Positions 37,606 to 47,942 of a DNA stretch of 64,000 bases are shown in pieces. The notes beneath the pieces were generated by a model, which saw only the letters and a program-made list of their open reading frames with translations, made no database searches and was not told the DNA's origin. Positions within the stretch are counted from its first letter, which is position 1; every line of letters starts with the position of its first letter. A program made the position numbers and the translations under genes. The DNA is from Brevibacillus formosus (lineage in GTDB: Bacteria > Bacillota > Bacilli > Brevibacillales > Brevibacillaceae): the NCBI RefSeq assembly GCF_003013405.1, contig NZ_PXZL01000025.1:1-64000 (forward strand), in the 5' to 3' direction.

Positions 37606-39833
37606 GGAATCGCATCCTTCCAGGCTGCTTTCACCTCTTGAGTCGAAGCGTTGATCGCTTCTGTACCGTTTACGTTCACTACCAGACGATCGCCGCCGAC
37701 CGTACCGATGTTTTCAGCAGGTACGCCATGTTCACCTGCCAATGCGAGAATCGCCGCCGCATGCTCTCCAGATGCACTGAGCAAGATGCGAGATTGAGAT
37801 TCACTGAACAGGAGCACGTCAGCACGCAGCTCGGACGCAAGAGTCACCTGCGCACCGAAGCCTTTGCCGAAGCAAGATTCAGCCAGTGCGACACCCAGAC
37901 CACCTTCGGACAGATCGTGTGCGGAGTTCACCAGACCTTGGCGAATCGCTGTGAGAACCAGCTTTTGTACTGCCGCTTCCTTGGTAAGATCGATTTGCGG
38001 AGGACGTCCGGAAATGCTGCCCGTAGCCATCTTTTGATACTCACTGCCGCCCAGCTCAGCGAAGGTCTCGCCCAACAGAATGATCGCATCGCCTTCATTT
38101 TTGAAATCCTGGGTCGTAATATGGTCAACATCAGTGATCAAACCGACCATTCCCACCGTTGGGGTTGGATAGATCGCGTCACCGCTGCGTTCATTGTAAA
38201 AAGATACGTTTCCGCCGATGACCGGAGCATCGAGTGCTACGCACGCTTCGCTCATGCCCTCGCACGATTTTTCAAATTGCCAGAACACCTCAGGCTTTTC
38301 CGGACTTCCGAAGTTCAGGCAGTCCGTAATCGCCAGCGGCTCCGCACCGGAGCAGACAACGTTGCGCGCAGATTCTGCAACCGCAATGGCACCGCCCACT
38401 TTTGGATCGAGGTACACATAGCGACCGTTGCAATCCGTACTCATGGCAAGGGCCTTGCGAGTACCGCGCACCATGACAACAGCAGCGTCAGAACCAGGCT
38501 TTACAGCTGTGTTTGCCCGCACGATGTGATCATATTGCTCGTATACCCACGCTTTATTCGCCACTGTTGGCTGAGCCAGCAAGCTTTTCAGCGTAGCATT
38601 CAGATCTTTCGGTTCTTGGATGTCTGCCAGCACATCTACATTCGCGTTTTCTTCGTAGTAAGCAGGCACCGCAGATGGACGATGGTAAACAGGCGCGTCG
38701 TCCGCCAAGCTGTCTACTGGTACCTCTGCTACTACCTCACCTTGGTGCAACAGGCGCAGCTTGCTGTCTTCGGTTACTTTGCCCACGACAGCGGACGCCA
38801 AACCCCATTTGTCAAAAATCGCAATCGCTTCTGCTTCTTTGCCTTTTTCCACGACGACGAGCATACGCTCCTGAGACTCAGACAGCATCATTTCGTAAGC
38901 AGACATGCCAGCTTCGCGCTGTGGCACCAGGTCCAGATTCATTTCGATTCCGTTCCCTGCCTTGGATGCCATCTCGGAGCTGGAGCTCGTCAAGCCAGCC
39001 GCTCCCATGTCCTGAATCCCGACGACGATACCCGTGTCGATCAGCTCCAGGCACGCTTCCAGCAGGAGCTTTTCCATGAATGGATCGCCGACTTGTACTG
39101 CCGGGCGTTTTTTCTCCGACTCTTCCGTGAGCTCTTCGGATGCAAAGGTCGCCCCGTGAATACCGTCGCGCCCCGTGCTTGCGCCAACGTAGATAACAGG
39201 GTTGCCGATACCGGACGCTACCCCTTTTTGAATCTTCTCGTGGTCGATCAAGCCGACACACATGGCGTTGACAAGCGGATTCCCTTCATACGTAGGGTCG
39301 AAATTCACTTCGCCACCCACAGTCGGAATCCCGATGCAGTTCCCGTAGCCTGCGATACCTGCAACGACGTTTTCGAACAAATATTTGACGCGAGGAGACT
39401 TGAGTTCCCCGAATCGAAGCGAGTTGAGCAGCGCAATCGGACGCGCGCCCATCGAGAATACGTCACGGATGATACCGCCTACGCCAGTCGCTGCCCCTTG
39501 GTACGGCTCGATCGCAGATGGGTGGTTATGGCTTTCTATTTTGAAAACAACCGCCTGATTGTCACCGATGTCGACAATACCCGCACCTTCCCCTGGTCCT
39601 TGCAAAACGCGAGGTCCTTTTGTCGGGAAACGACGCAGGACAGGCTTGGAGTTTTTGTAGGAGCAGTGCTCCGACCACATGACGCTGTACAGACCTGTCT
39701 CCGTCCAGTTCGGCTTGCGGCCGAGAATTTCTACGACACGCTGATATTCTTCGTCAGTCAGACCGATTTCTTTGTATAGTTTTTGATCGGCAATTTGTTC
39801 GGCTGTCGGTTCTTTATGCGTGAGTTGTGACAC
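37590..39833 (-). CDS. purL: FGAM synthase subunit II PurL (small type)
   Basis: 747 residues, the size of PurL in the three-part PurSQL system of Gram-positives. N-terminal [18 protein letters not shown], then [20 protein letters not shown] and [20 protein letters not shown] give the ATP and FGAR sites. It converts FGAR and glutamine to FGAM, with ammonia supplied by PurQ and PurS as organiser. It overlaps purQ (20 bases) and purF (16 bases). A 749-codon frame on the other strand is only its shadow. Confidence 0.97.
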   Translation of the reverse strand: MSQLTHKEPTAEQIADQKLYKEIGLTDEEYQRVVEILGRKPNWTETGLYSVMWSEHCSYKNSKPVLRRFPTKGPRVLQGPGEGAGIVDIGDNQAVVFKIESHNHPSAIEPYQGAATGVGGIIRDVFSMGARPIALLNSLRFGELKSPRVKYLFENVVAGIAGYGNCIGIPTVGGEVNFDPTYEGNPLVNAMCVGLIDHEKIQKGVASGIGNPVIYVGASTGRDGIHGATFASEELTEESEKKRPAVQVGDPFMEKLLLEACLELIDTGIVVGIQDMGAAGLTSSSSEMASKAGNGIEMNLDLVPQREAGMSAYEMMLSESQERMLVVVEKGKEAEAIAIFDKWGLASAVVGKVTEDSKLRLLHQGEVVAEVPVDSLADDAPVYHRPSAVPAYYEENANVDVLADIQEPKDLNATLKSLLAQPTVANKAWVYEQYDHIVRANTAVKPGSDAAVVMVRGTRKALAMSTDCNGRYVYLDPKVGGAIAVAESARNVVCSGAEPLAITDCLNFGSPEKPEVFWQFEKSCEGMSEACVALDAPVIGGNVSFYNERSGDAIYPTPTVGMVGLITDVDHITTQDFKNEGDAIILLGETFAELGGSEYQKMATGSISGRPPQIDLTKEAAVQKLVLTAIRQGLVNSAHDLSEGGLGVALAESCFGKGFGAQVTLASELRADVLLFSESQSRILLSASGEHAAAILALAGEHGVPAENIGTVGGDRLVVNVNGTEAINASTQEVKAAWKDAIPCLIG

Positions 39834-40506
39834 TGTTCTGCTCCCTCCAAGTCTTCAGGATCGAGGTAAACATGCGGCGTCCGTCATCGGAAGTCATCCA
39901 AGAGTGGACGGCACGCTCCGGGTGAGGCATCATGCCAAGTACGTTTCCACGTTCGTTGCAAATGCCCGCGATGTCATCCAGTGAACCATTCGGATTCTCG
40001 CCATGATAGCGGAAAACGATCTGTTTGTTCGCTTTGAGCTTCGCCAGCGTTTCTTCATCACAGTAATAGTTTCCTTCGCCGTGCGCGATCGGAATTTGGA
40101 TGACTTCCCCTGCCGCGAAATCTCGGGTAAAGGAGGTATCGTTGTTTTCCACACGCAATTCGGACAGCTTGCAACGGAATTTCAGTGAACGGTTACGCAA
40201 GAGTGCTCCTGGCAACAGCCCGACTTCGGTCAGGATCTGGAAGCCATTGCAGATTCCCATGATCAGCTTGCCTTCTTCCGCTGCTTTCACTACTTGCTCC
40301 ATGACGGGTGAGAAACGAGCGACCGCGCCGCAGCGCAGATAATCTCCATAAGAGAATCCGCCTGGCAAGAGAATCGCATCATATTTAGAAAGATCCGTAT
40401 CGGAATGCCATACGTAATCCACAGGCACTCCCATTACGTCTTCAACTGCGTTAAACAAATCAATGTCGGCGTTCGAGCCTGGAAAGACGATAACGGCTAC
40501 TCGCAT
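39814..40506 (-). CDS. purQ: FGAM synthase glutaminase subunit PurQ
   Basis: 230 residues from ATG 40506, with GGAGG upstream. Class I glutaminase triad region: nucleophile Cys in [19 protein letters not shown], and His/Glu in [27 protein letters not shown] is the conserved start. It supplies ammonia to PurL. It lies four bases after purS and overlaps purL. Confidence 0.96.
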   Translation of the reverse strand: MRVAVIVFPGSNADIDLFNAVEDVMGVPVDYVWHSDTDLSKYDAILLPGGFSYGDYLRCGAVARFSPVMEQVVKAAEEGKLIMGICNGFQILTEVGLLPGALLRNRSLKFRCKLSELRVENNDTSFTRDFAAGEVIQIPIAHGEGNYYCDEETLAKLKANKQIVFRYHGENPNGSLDDIAGICNERGNVLGMMPHPERAVHSWMTSDDGRRMFTSILKTWREQNSVTTHA

Positions 40507-40510
40507 ATCC

Positions 40511-40759
40511 TTAGCCCTCCACGATATCAAAGCGGTAGTCTTCTACCACCGTATTGGCCAACAGCTTTTCGCACATTTCACGTACACGCTCTTCTGCTTT
40601 CGCACGGTCAGAAGTGTTCAACTCCAGCTCCATGTACTTCCCGATGCGCGCATTGTTTACTTCATCAAAACCCAAGGTGTGCAGAGCACCTTTTACAGCG
40701 TGTCCTTGCGGGTCCAAAACACTCTCGCGCAATGTTACATAAACAACAGCTTTAAACAT
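40511..40759 (-). CDS. purS: FGAM synthase subunit PurS
   Basis: 82 residues, the standard PurS size. Sequence [20 protein letters not shown] and [17 protein letters not shown] are typical. PurS bridges PurQ and PurL in the complex. The ATG overlaps the end of purC by eight bases, with GGAGGAG upstream. Confidence 0.95.
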   Translation of the reverse strand: MFKAVVYVTLRESVLDPQGHAVKGALHTLGFDEVNNARIGKYMELELNTSDRAKAEERVREMCEKLLANTVVEDYRFDIVEG

Positions 40760-41471
40760 GTACGTCTCCTCCTAGTCTCGTAAGCATTTCTTTGTAAGCT
40801 TCCTCCACATTGCCCAAATCGCGGCGGAAGCGGTCTTTGTCGAGCTTTTCATTCGTAACTGAATCCCAGAAACGGCATGTATCCGGGGATATTTCATCGG
40901 CGAGGAGAATCTCCCCGTCCGCTGTTTTTCCGAATTCCAGTTTGAAATCGACCAAGGTAATGTTGCGCTCGCGCAGGTAAGGTACGAGGACCTCGTTTAC
41001 AGCAAGACCCATGCGCTCCAATGTCGCTTGGTCACTCTCGCTTGCAATCCCCAACACTTTGATATGGGAGGCATTCACCAATGGATCTCCCAGTGCGTCA
41101 TCCTTGTAGTAAAACTCGACAACGGGCTGCGGAAGCACAGTTCCTTCTTCCATGCCAAGACGCTTGGCCAATGAGCCTGCTGCGATATTGCGAACGACTA
41201 CCTCCAAAGGGATAATCTCCACTTTGCGAACAACTTGCTCTGTGGCGGACAGCAGACGGACAAAATGGTTGTCGATGCCCCGCTCCTTCAGCATGGTGAA
41301 AAAGATTGCCGTAATGCGGTTGTTCAACTCACCTTTTCCGGTGATTTGCGCCCGTTTCTCTCCATTAAATGCTGTTGCGTCGTCTTTGTACTCTACCCAG
41401 TACTGATCAGGCAAAGATGTCCGATAAATACGTTTTGCCTTACCTTCGTAGAGTTGTTCCTGTTTTTCCAC
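40752..41471 (-). CDS. purC: SAICAR synthetase PurC
   Basis: 239 residues from GTG 41471 (AAGGTGA nine bases upstream), close to the 241 residues of B. subtilis PurC. A TTG at 41495 would add eight residues. Motifs [32 protein letters not shown] and PDTCRFWD are intact. It joins CAIR and aspartate. It is the first gene of the operon here; purE, purK and purB, which precede purC in B. subtilis, are not next to it. Confidence 0.94.
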   Translation of the reverse strand: MEKQEQLYEGKAKRIYRTSLPDQYWVEYKDDATAFNGEKRAQITGKGELNNRITAIFFTMLKERGIDNHFVRLLSATEQVVRKVEIIPLEVVVRNIAAGSLAKRLGMEEGTVLPQPVVEFYYKDDALGDPLVNASHIKVLGIASESDQATLERMGLAVNEVLVPYLRERNITLVDFKLEFGKTADGEILLADEISPDTCRFWDSVTNEKLDKDRFRRDLGNVEEAYKEMLTRLGGDVHV

Positions 41472-41535
41472 CGTAGGAGTCACCTTCCCAGTCAAAAAGG
41501 TTGAGTTTAGGTTAATTCACGAACGTTTCAAATAC

Positions 41536-41564
41536 ATTAAAACACAAACATACGCATTTATCAA
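41536..41564 (-). promoter_or_regulatory. Promoter of the pur operon
   Basis: On the minus strand TTGATA (41564-41559) and TTTAAT (41541-41536) have a 17-base spacer, about 70 bases before purC. Confidence 0.55.
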
Positions 41565-41592
41565 CGAAAAATGCTGGAATAGACTTCGACAA

Positions 41593-41626
41593 ACGTTCGG
41601 GAATTACTGTATGTTTTTCGAACAGT
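41593..41626 (-). promoter_or_regulatory. PurR-type PurBox pair upstream of pur promoter
   Basis: On the minus strand ATTCCCGAACGTT (centre 41599) fits the PurBox consensus AWWWCCGAACWWT. A second, inverted copy TTTTTCGAACAGT reads on the plus strand at 41614-41626. Their conserved CGAA cores are 19 bases apart. The site is just upstream of the -35 element, as expected for PurR. No adenine/guanine riboswitch was seen in the leader. Confidence 0.5.
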
Positions 41627-41777
41627 AGATGTTAACATTCGTTTACATGTTCTCCATACTAGCTTTACATCTCCTGATTACAATAGTCCTTATTCCCGGT
41701 ACTTTTCGACCATCCACTTATCAGGAGGCAACTGGAGATGCACGCTATCTTTCGCCATTTACTCACTCCCTTTTCTC

Positions 41778-41939
41778 GCTGTTGCCATTTCACAAGAGAC
41801 CAAAAGCAGCACAGAAGAAATGCTGGTCGCCTCGCGCGAACAGCTCACTTCCATTGAAAAATCACGTCAATTGGCAACAGAGCTTCTATCCTTATCTGAG
41901 CGGCTGCAAGAAATCAGCGATCGCTTTCGCGTTGCATGA
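41778..41939 (+). pseudogene. 3' remnant of a methyl-accepting chemotaxis protein gene
   Basis: The frame ending at TGA 41937 encodes ISQETKSSTEEMLVASREQL followed by LLSLSERLQEISDRFRVA. This is the typical C-terminal end of Bacillales chemoreceptors (the last signalling helix ending in LxERLQEIxxRFxV). There is no start codon and no sensor or HAMP part upstream. A terminator directly follows, so the fragment is the tail of a deleted receptor gene. Confidence 0.55.
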
Positions 41940-41946
41940 ACATGAT

Positions 41947-41979
41947 GAGCCTCCCTCTCGGGCAGGCTCTTTTCTTTTG
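41947..41979 (+). terminator. Terminator after the chemoreceptor remnant
   Basis: Stem GAGCCT...AGGCTC (41947-41952 with 41964-41969) with inner CCC/GGG pairs, followed by TTTTCTTTTG. It is likely the original terminator of the lost receptor gene. Confidence 0.65.
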
Positions 41980-42032
41980 TTTATGATAAACTTGTCAGTG
42001 GTACAACCAATACGTGAAAGAAGGAATTTCAG

Positions 42033-43232
42033 ATGTTTCCATTTGAAGTGTCTTTTCCTACCAAAATTTACTTTGGCATGGGCGAACTGGAACGTTTGGG
42101 CCAAGAAGCAAAATCGATGGGCCAAAAAGCATTGCTCGTCACAGGCGGCAATGCGGCCAAACGTACAGGACTTTTAGACCGCGCCAAGGCTCTGTTGCAG
42201 GAAGCTCAAGTGGCGTATCTTGTTTTTGACAAAATCGAACCGAATCCTCGTACATCAACGGTTGATGCCGGAGCTGCTCTTGCCCGTGAGCATCAGTGCG
42301 ACTTCATCCTGGCTATCGGTGGCGGCTCCGTGATGGATGCCTCCAAAGCGATTGCGGCAGTAGCCGTTTCCGGACGCCCGATTTACGATTACATGCGGGG
42401 AAATCCGAGCGGCTCTGGTCAATTGCTGGTACCCGTTCAGGAAGCATTGCCGATCATGACCGTCCCGACAGTAGCCGCTACAGGTTCGGAAGCAAACCAT
42501 ATCAGCGTCCTGACTCATTGGGACACACATGAAAAATCTTCGATCAACGGTCCAGCACTTTACCCGAAGATTGCCATTCTTGACCCGTCTGTCACCTTTA
42601 CCGTTCCAGCTCGCGTCACAGCGGAATCTTGCGCTGATATCTTTTCCCATCTGTTTGAAAACTATTTGATCAGCGCGGAAGGAACCCACGTTCAGGACGG
42701 TATTTCCGAAACACTTATTCGTCTCGTCGTCGAGCACTCCATCACAGCGATCCAGCAACCAGACAATGCAGAAGCACGATCCACCCTTTTGTGGGCGAGC
42801 ACGCTGGGCATCAGTCCCTTCGCTGCTGGTGGTCGCGGTGCTGGTATGCCGTTGCACGGAATTGAACATCCGCTGAGCGGAATCTACGATATGGCCCACG
42901 GTCGTGGACTGGCGATCCTGTCCCTTCCTTATTTCGAACAGGTGATTTTGCAAGACCGTCCCGAGAGACTAGCCCGTATGGGACGTCATTGCTTTGGCGT
43001 TACCGCGGAGGACGAGGGCGAAGCAGCACGAGCAACGATTGAAGCCGTTCGCCATTGGTATGAGTGCATGGGAATCACAGAACGTCTGTCCGACTTCGGT
43101 GTGACCAAACAATCGCTGGCCCAAATGGCTGAAGAAGCTGTCCGCATCGGCGGACGTGGAATCGGGTATCTGCCTAGCTCACGAAAATTGAATGAATCCG
43201 ATGTGATCGCGATCTACGAGGCTTGCCTGTAA
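42033..43232 (+). CDS. Iron-containing alcohol dehydrogenase
   Basis: 399 residues, the length of group III Fe-ADH (YugK/butanol dehydrogenase-like). NAD-binding GGGSVMDASKAIA, TVPTVAATGSEANHISVL, and metal ligands in ESCADIFSHLFENY and GIEHPLSGIYDMAHGRGLA are present. It probably interconverts an aldehyde or ketone and an alcohol with NAD(P)H. Substrate unknown. Transcribed alone, between the chemoreceptor remnant and the M29 peptidase. Confidence 0.88.
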   Translation: MFPFEVSFPTKIYFGMGELERLGQEAKSMGQKALLVTGGNAAKRTGLLDRAKALLQEAQVAYLVFDKIEPNPRTSTVDAGAALAREHQCDFILAIGGGSVMDASKAIAAVAVSGRPIYDYMRGNPSGSGQLLVPVQEALPIMTVPTVAATGSEANHISVLTHWDTHEKSSINGPALYPKIAILDPSVTFTVPARVTAESCADIFSHLFENYLISAEGTHVQDGISETLIRLVVEHSITAIQQPDNAEARSTLLWASTLGISPFAAGGRGAGMPLHGIEHPLSGIYDMAHGRGLAILSLPYFEQVILQDRPERLARMGRHCFGVTAEDEGEAARATIEAVRHWYECMGITERLSDFGVTKQSLAQMAEEAVRIGGRGIGYLPSSRKLNESDVIAIYEACL

Positions 43233-43328
43233 TCGAAGCATCAAACATACTGGCGAGCCTTCGCTCAGTTATGTAATAATACAAATTAATCATTAATCAA
43301 AATTATTTTACTACGGAGGTTACCACCT

Positions 43329-44444
43329 ATGGCAGATCCACGCATTAATGAACTGGCAAGCCGTCTCGTCCGTTACTCGCTCAATTTGCAAAAAGGCGAA
43401 AAAGTTCTGATCGAAAATACAGGCCTGCAACCTGAACTCGTTCGTGCACTTGTGCGTGAATCATTTGCAGTTGGGGCTCTGCCTTTGGTCACCCTGAAAG
43501 ACCAGGAAATTATGCGTGCACTCTATCAAGGCACGAGCGAAGAACACATGGCTCTGATGGCAAAATACGAGTATGACCGGATGAAGGACATGGACGCTTA
43601 CATCGCCATCCGCGCTTACGACAACATCAACGAATATGCCGACGTACCGGAAGACAAAATGGGCATTTACGCTCGCGTCCTGTATCAACCTGTACATACG
43701 AACGAGCGCGTTCCGAACAAACGCTGGGTTGTACTGCGCTACCCGAACAAGTCGATGGCGCAGCTGTCCAAAATGAGTCTCGAGGGCTTTGAGGACTTCT
43801 ACTTCTCCGTCTGCAATCTGGACTACGCGAAAATGTCCGCAGCCATGACTCCGTTGAAAGAGCTGATGGAGCGCACCGATCGCGTACGCATCGTCGGTCC
43901 AAAAACGGACCTGCGCTTCTCCATTAAAGGAATCAATGCCATCAAATGTGACGGCAAACGCAATATCCCGGATGGCGAAGTATACACCGCTCCTGTGCGT
44001 GATTCCGTTGAAGGAACCATTTTCTACAACGCGGCATCGATCTACAACGGCATTACCTTCAATGATGTGCAATTCACTTTCAAAGAAGGCAAAATCGTGG
44101 AAGCGACCAGCTCCAATACCAAAGCATTGAACGACATCCTCGACACTGACGAGGGCGCACGCTATATCGGGGAATTCGCGATTGGCTTCAACCCGCACAT
44201 CCTCCACCCGATGCTGGATATCCTATTTGACGAGAAAATTGCGGGCAGCTTCCACTTCACGCCAGGGAATGCTTACACAGTAGCAGACAATGGCAACCGC
44301 TCCTCCATTCACTGGGACTTGGTCCAAATCCAACGCCCTGAATACGGTGGCGGCGAAATCTGGTTTGACGATGTGCTGATCAGAAAAGATGGGCGTTTTG
44401 TGTTGCCAGAGCTGGAAGGCTTGAACCCGGAGAATTTGATTTAA
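43329..44444 (+). CDS. M29 family aminopeptidase (PepS/AmpS type)
   Basis: 371 residues with ACGGAGG upstream. Start LASRLVRYSLNLQKGEKVLI and the M29 residues are present: ligands in NIPDGEVYTAPVRDSVEGT (Glu), HFTPGNAYTVADNGNRSSIH and the C-terminal GGGEIWFDDVLIRKDG. M29 enzymes are cytoplasmic dinuclear metallo-aminopeptidases of broad specificity. Ended by a strong terminator. Confidence 0.88.
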   Translation: MADPRINELASRLVRYSLNLQKGEKVLIENTGLQPELVRALVRESFAVGALPLVTLKDQEIMRALYQGTSEEHMALMAKYEYDRMKDMDAYIAIRAYDNINEYADVPEDKMGIYARVLYQPVHTNERVPNKRWVVLRYPNKSMAQLSKMSLEGFEDFYFSVCNLDYAKMSAAMTPLKELMERTDRVRIVGPKTDLRFSIKGINAIKCDGKRNIPDGEVYTAPVRDSVEGTIFYNAASIYNGITFNDVQFTFKEGKIVEATSSNTKALNDILDTDEGARYIGEFAIGFNPHILHPMLDILFDEKIAGSFHFTPGNAYTVADNGNRSSIHWDLVQIQRPEYGGGEIWFDDVLIRKDGRFVLPELEGLNPENLI

Positions 44445-44456
44445 ACAAAATGAATG

Positions 44457-44505
44457 AAAAAATGGGTTAGGGAATGAGGTTCCCTAGCCCATTTTCTATT
44501 TTTCA
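44457..44505 (+). terminator. Terminator after the M29 peptidase gene
   Basis: A near-perfect stem (AAAATGGGTTAGGGAA with TTCCCTAGCCCATTTT) followed by CTATTTTT. It also separates this region from the van-like operon, which converges from the right. Confidence 0.85.
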
Positions 44506-44654
44506 GGCTTATTAACTGCTTCAGCTTTTACAAATGGTATAGTTACAAGAATGTTTTACCAAAACTAAGTAAATAGTTGCGCACACCACCCAGAATTGGG
44601 ATCCCCATTTTTATTTATGCTGGAAGTTTATATACTATTGCTTGCTCTATCATT

Positions 44655-45746
44655 TCATCCATACGGCAGCCTGACCTCAAAACACGTACGAATCAAATCA
44701 CTTTGAACAGAAATTGTTCCCCGATGCTTCTCGACGATATTTTTCGCAATAAACAGGCCGAGCCCTGTGCCTCCTCCTAGATGAGTTCGCGCTTTGTCGC
44801 CCGTAAAAAACATTTCAAAAATATGCGGCAGGGCTTCCTCAGGTATCTGGTCACCGTAATTCATGATTTGTACAACCACTTCATCGCCCTCACGATAAGC
44901 GTTCAAATCGATAAATTGACCATCGCCCCCGTAGCGTATCGCGTTGGTCAGAATGTTCTCAAATACGCGCGCCAAAAGCTCCCCATCTCCCACGATCACT
45001 AATTGAGCCGCAATCGCACACCGCGAGACCAGCTCATTTTTCTCAAAGGAGGGATACATCTCATCATTTAACTGGACAAGCAATTCACTCAAATCAATGA
45101 CCTTTTGCTCGATGTTGACCATGCCGTAATTCATTCTCGTAATTTCGAAGAGCTCATCAATCAGCTTTTCCAATCGTTGCGACTTAGTAAAAGCAATCGT
45201 CGAATAATGCCGCATCTGCTCTTGTGTCATCTGCTCATCTCGCAAAATGAGATCCAGATAACCCAGTACGGATGTCAGTGGTGTACGCAAATCATGCGCG
45301 AGATTCAAAACAAGCTGATCTTTGCTGCTTTCGGCGAAATCCCCTCTTTCTACCGCCTTTTGCAGCATTTCGCTTGCTAGATTGATATCCTTGGCGATTT
45401 CTTCAAACTCATCATTGGATGGAATATGGACATGCCGTGTAAAGTCTCCACTGGCGAGATAATGAATGCCCGTAGAAATCTCCCGAAAGTAGCCAGCATA
45501 CCGTTTGGTCAGGAGATAGAAAAACAAGATCGCAATGGGAGCAAAGACAATCAAAAAGAAATTGATATCCCCCATCTCCCTGATGAAATAGCGAACCTGT
45601 GCGAGCCGATCTTCGTACTTAACCCCCGCCTTATAGTAAAACTGGAGCACTTTATAGAGCAGATAGGTTACGATACCGGCCAGAAGCATGCCAAGCCCAA
45701 GAAGCCCAAGCATTTTGGAACGAAAACTATGTCTTCTCTTTACCAT
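44655..45746 (-). CDS. VanS-like sensor histidine kinase
   Basis: 363 residues. Two N-terminal membrane helices (about 12-33 and 60-80) flank a short external loop of about 30 residues, followed by a HAMP segment. The H-box NLAHDLRTPLTSVLGYLD, N-box ENILTNAIRYG and G2 box GGGTGLGLFIAKNIVEKH are intact. The size and short sensor loop match VanS of the VanC/E/G types. It is the last gene of the van-like operon, 42 bases after vanT. No response regulator lies on either side, so its partner must be elsewhere or lost. Confidence 0.75.
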   Translation of the reverse strand: MVKRRHSFRSKMLGLLGLGMLLAGIVTYLLYKVLQFYYKAGVKYEDRLAQVRYFIREMGDINFFLIVFAPIAILFFYLLTKRYAGYFREISTGIHYLASGDFTRHVHIPSNDEFEEIAKDINLASEMLQKAVERGDFAESSKDQLVLNLAHDLRTPLTSVLGYLDLILRDEQMTQEQMRHYSTIAFTKSQRLEKLIDELFEITRMNYGMVNIEQKVIDLSELLVQLNDEMYPSFEKNELVSRCAIAAQLVIVGDGELLARVFENILTNAIRYGGDGQFIDLNAYREGDEVVVQIMNYGDQIPEEALPHIFEMFFTGDKARTHLGGGTGLGLFIAKNIVEKHRGTISVQSDLIRTCFEVRLPYG

Positions 45747-45788
45747 GGAAAAAATGAACCACTCCCTATACTCGTTTTCTTCCAGGGC

Positions 45789-47942
45789 TCAATCATGATA
45801 GACTTTTTTGACACGTTCTCCCAAACGGCTTACCAGCTCGTTCGTAATCGTTTTACATTGATGGGCCATTTCCTCGGGAGTGATATCCTCTTCTTGATCA
45901 CTGCCGATAAAGGTCACAACATCCCCTTTTTGCACCCCTTCCATATCTGTAATGTCTACGATAAGCTGATCCATGCAAACAAAGCCAATAATCGGTCGCC
46001 TTTTTCCTTTGATCAAGCAGGTAGCGCCCGATTGTGACAGCATGCGCGGAACCCCATCTGCATATCCGATGGATACGATGGCAATCTTACTGTCTTTCTG
46101 CGCTGTGTAGGCGCGTCCATAGCCTACGGATGCTCCTGTTTCCAATTGTTTCACCTGCACAACTCTTGCTTTCAGTGATAGCACAGGTCGTAGGTCGACG
46201 CTTGTTTTCACTTTGTCTCCCTGCTTGCTCAACATCCCGTAGAGAGCGATCCCAATCCGAGCATAATCGTATTGCAGCTCCCCATAATTCAGCACGCCGT
46301 AACTGCTTTGAACGTGCAGCTTCTGTGGATCAATCCCCTTTTCTTTCAGCTGTTCGATCACTTTCTGGAAACGGGCGATTTGATTTTTCGTGTATTCGAT
46401 ATCCAAAGCTTCCAAACTGTCAGCCACACTTAGATGCGTAAAGGTACCGCATACCTGCAAATTTTTATATTGATACATGTCCGCAATTTTTTCCGTGCGT
46501 TCCCAAGATTCCCCGAGTCTCCCCATCCCCGTGTCGATCTTGATATGAACAGCGATTTTCACGTTGTAGCCATTCAGTTTTTTAGCATATTCGTCATCTA
46601 CTACGGTTTGCGTCAATTTGAACCGGGCGATTTGGCGTATCCGTCGCTCATCGGTATACCCGAGAACCAGGATTTCTCCTTTTACGCCCTTCTTCCTTAG
46701 CTCGATTCCTTCATCGATTGTGGCAACTGCGAAGTGGTCAATCCCGAGCTTGTTTAAAAAACGCGCGATTTGCCATCCGCCGTGGCCATATGCCTGCGCC
46801 TTGACGACTGCCATCACTGTACAATCCTTGGGGAGAACCCGCTGGATTTCCCTGACATTATGCTGGAGATGAGGAAGATGGATATCCGCCCATGCTCGCC
46901 CGGTTTGATCCGGTTTCCCACCTCGAAAGTGCTGGATCACCTTCATCACTATCACCGAGAGAACAAACGACAGTACCGTGACCAGCGTAAAATGCACCAA
47001 GCTGTTTTCAACAAGCAGCCCTGTCAGTCCCGTTACTTTTGCCACTCCGCGAATGAGCACAATACATAGCGGATGGATGACATAAACATACAGGCTCAGC
47101 TTTCGTAACGCCGGGCGATTTTTGCCTTTCCAGAACAGCAAAAGCTGAAAGAGAAAATACATGCACGGTATTAAAAAAATATACATACTGTCATGGCGTT
47201 GCAGCTGATAAGCGTGCAAAAGCAAGCCTTCCATTACCAGCATGGTTCCGAACAAAACAAACCCGATTGCATACGGTGTGATCTTTTTCTTTTTCCGCCT
47301 GCGGTTATTGGCAGTCATCCCTCCCATGACAATAAACACAGGGGCAAAAAATATACCGTTCCGCGTGTAATCAAACAAGGTAAACATCGATTGGTAAATA
47401 CTGTCCACATACGGACTCATCTGTGCCAAGCCATAATAGCTGTCTCCCAATAGCCCGATGCCATACAGCAGCAAAGTCACCCAAAACGTATTCCACGTCG
47501 ATAGTCTTGTATACAAAAAAGTACTGATACACACCCCCAGCATGATGCCAGGGAAATACCACAGATGATACAAGGTCCCGTTAAACAAGAGGTCTTTCAC
47601 TGCTGAAAATACGGTAAATCCATCCGTAAAATACCCTGCATACACATTCACAGGAAGATAGAGAAGGATCGAAAGCAAATATAGCTTTCCTACTTTCCAT
47701 AAAAACTGCTTCAGCATAGACGCATTTCTGCTGCGATCTGTGCCAAGCTTTTGCAAGAAGAAAAATCCTGTGCACAGAAAGAAAAAGGGAACCGCCACCC
47801 TGGCTATTGTTCGTGTCAATGTAAAGTCAGCCCATTCGTTTATGGACAGCAGGGGAGAAGTATGGATTGCGATGACAAGGATCGCTGCCATGATTCGAAA
47901 TCGATCCAGCCCGCCATACTGCTTTTCACTACCCGCGTTCAT
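45789..47942 (-). CDS. vanT: Membrane-bound serine racemase VanT
   Basis: 717 residues from ATG 47942, with CAGGAGG upstream. Residues 1 to about 340 are an acyltransferase-3-like membrane domain with about ten helices (GGLDRFRIMAAILVIAIHTS at the start). Residues about 350-717 are a PLP alanine-racemase domain with VMAVVKAQAYGHG (catalytic Lys), YDYARIGIALYGML and YADGVPRML. VanT makes D-Ser, perhaps with Ser uptake by the membrane part, for D-Ala-D-Ser precursors. The start overlaps the end of the preceding peptidase gene by 14 bases. Confidence 0.88.
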   Translation of the reverse strand: MNAGSEKQYGGLDRFRIMAAILVIAIHTSPLLSINEWADFTLTRTIARVAVPFFFLCTGFFFLQKLGTDRSRNASMLKQFLWKVGKLYLLSILLYLPVNVYAGYFTDGFTVFSAVKDLLFNGTLYHLWYFPGIMLGVCISTFLYTRLSTWNTFWVTLLLYGIGLLGDSYYGLAQMSPYVDSIYQSMFTLFDYTRNGIFFAPVFIVMGGMTANNRRRKKKKITPYAIGFVLFGTMLVMEGLLLHAYQLQRHDSMYIFLIPCMYFLFQLLLFWKGKNRPALRKLSLYVYVIHPLCIVLIRGVAKVTGLTGLLVENSLVHFTLVTVLSFVLSVIVMKVIQHFRGGKPDQTGRAWADIHLPHLQHNVREIQRVLPKDCTVMAVVKAQAYGHGGWQIARFLNKLGIDHFAVATIDEGIELRKKGVKGEILVLGYTDERRIRQIARFKLTQTVVDDEYAKKLNGYNVKIAVHIKIDTGMGRLGESWERTEKIADMYQYKNLQVCGTFTHLSVADSLEALDIEYTKNQIARFQKVIEQLKEKGIDPQKLHVQSSYGVLNYGELQYDYARIGIALYGMLSKQGDKVKTSVDLRPVLSLKARVVQVKQLETGASVGYGRAYTAQKDSKIAIVSIGYADGVPRMLSQSGATCLIKGKRRPIIGFVCMDQLIVDITDMEGVQKGDVVTFIGSDQEEDITPEEMAHQCKTITNELVSRLGERVKKVYHD

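Noticed and set aside
37530-39779. 749-codon open frame antisense to purL
   Set aside because: It mirrors the high-scoring purL frame, its translation is Arg/His/Cys-rich with no domain, and it has no credible start site.
41472-41640. Purine (guanine/adenine) riboswitch upstream of purC
   Set aside because: The conserved purine aptamer landmarks are absent; PurBox-like pair and a plain promoter explain the leader.
41629-42177. Open frame covering the region before the alcohol dehydrogenase
   Set aside because: It is in a different phase from the chemoreceptor remnant, overlaps the start of the real dehydrogenase gene, and changes composition abruptly along its length.
44503-44654. Possible vanR or transposon remnant after vanS
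   Set aside because: Only about 150 bases without a frame or inverted repeats; nothing resembles a response regulator.
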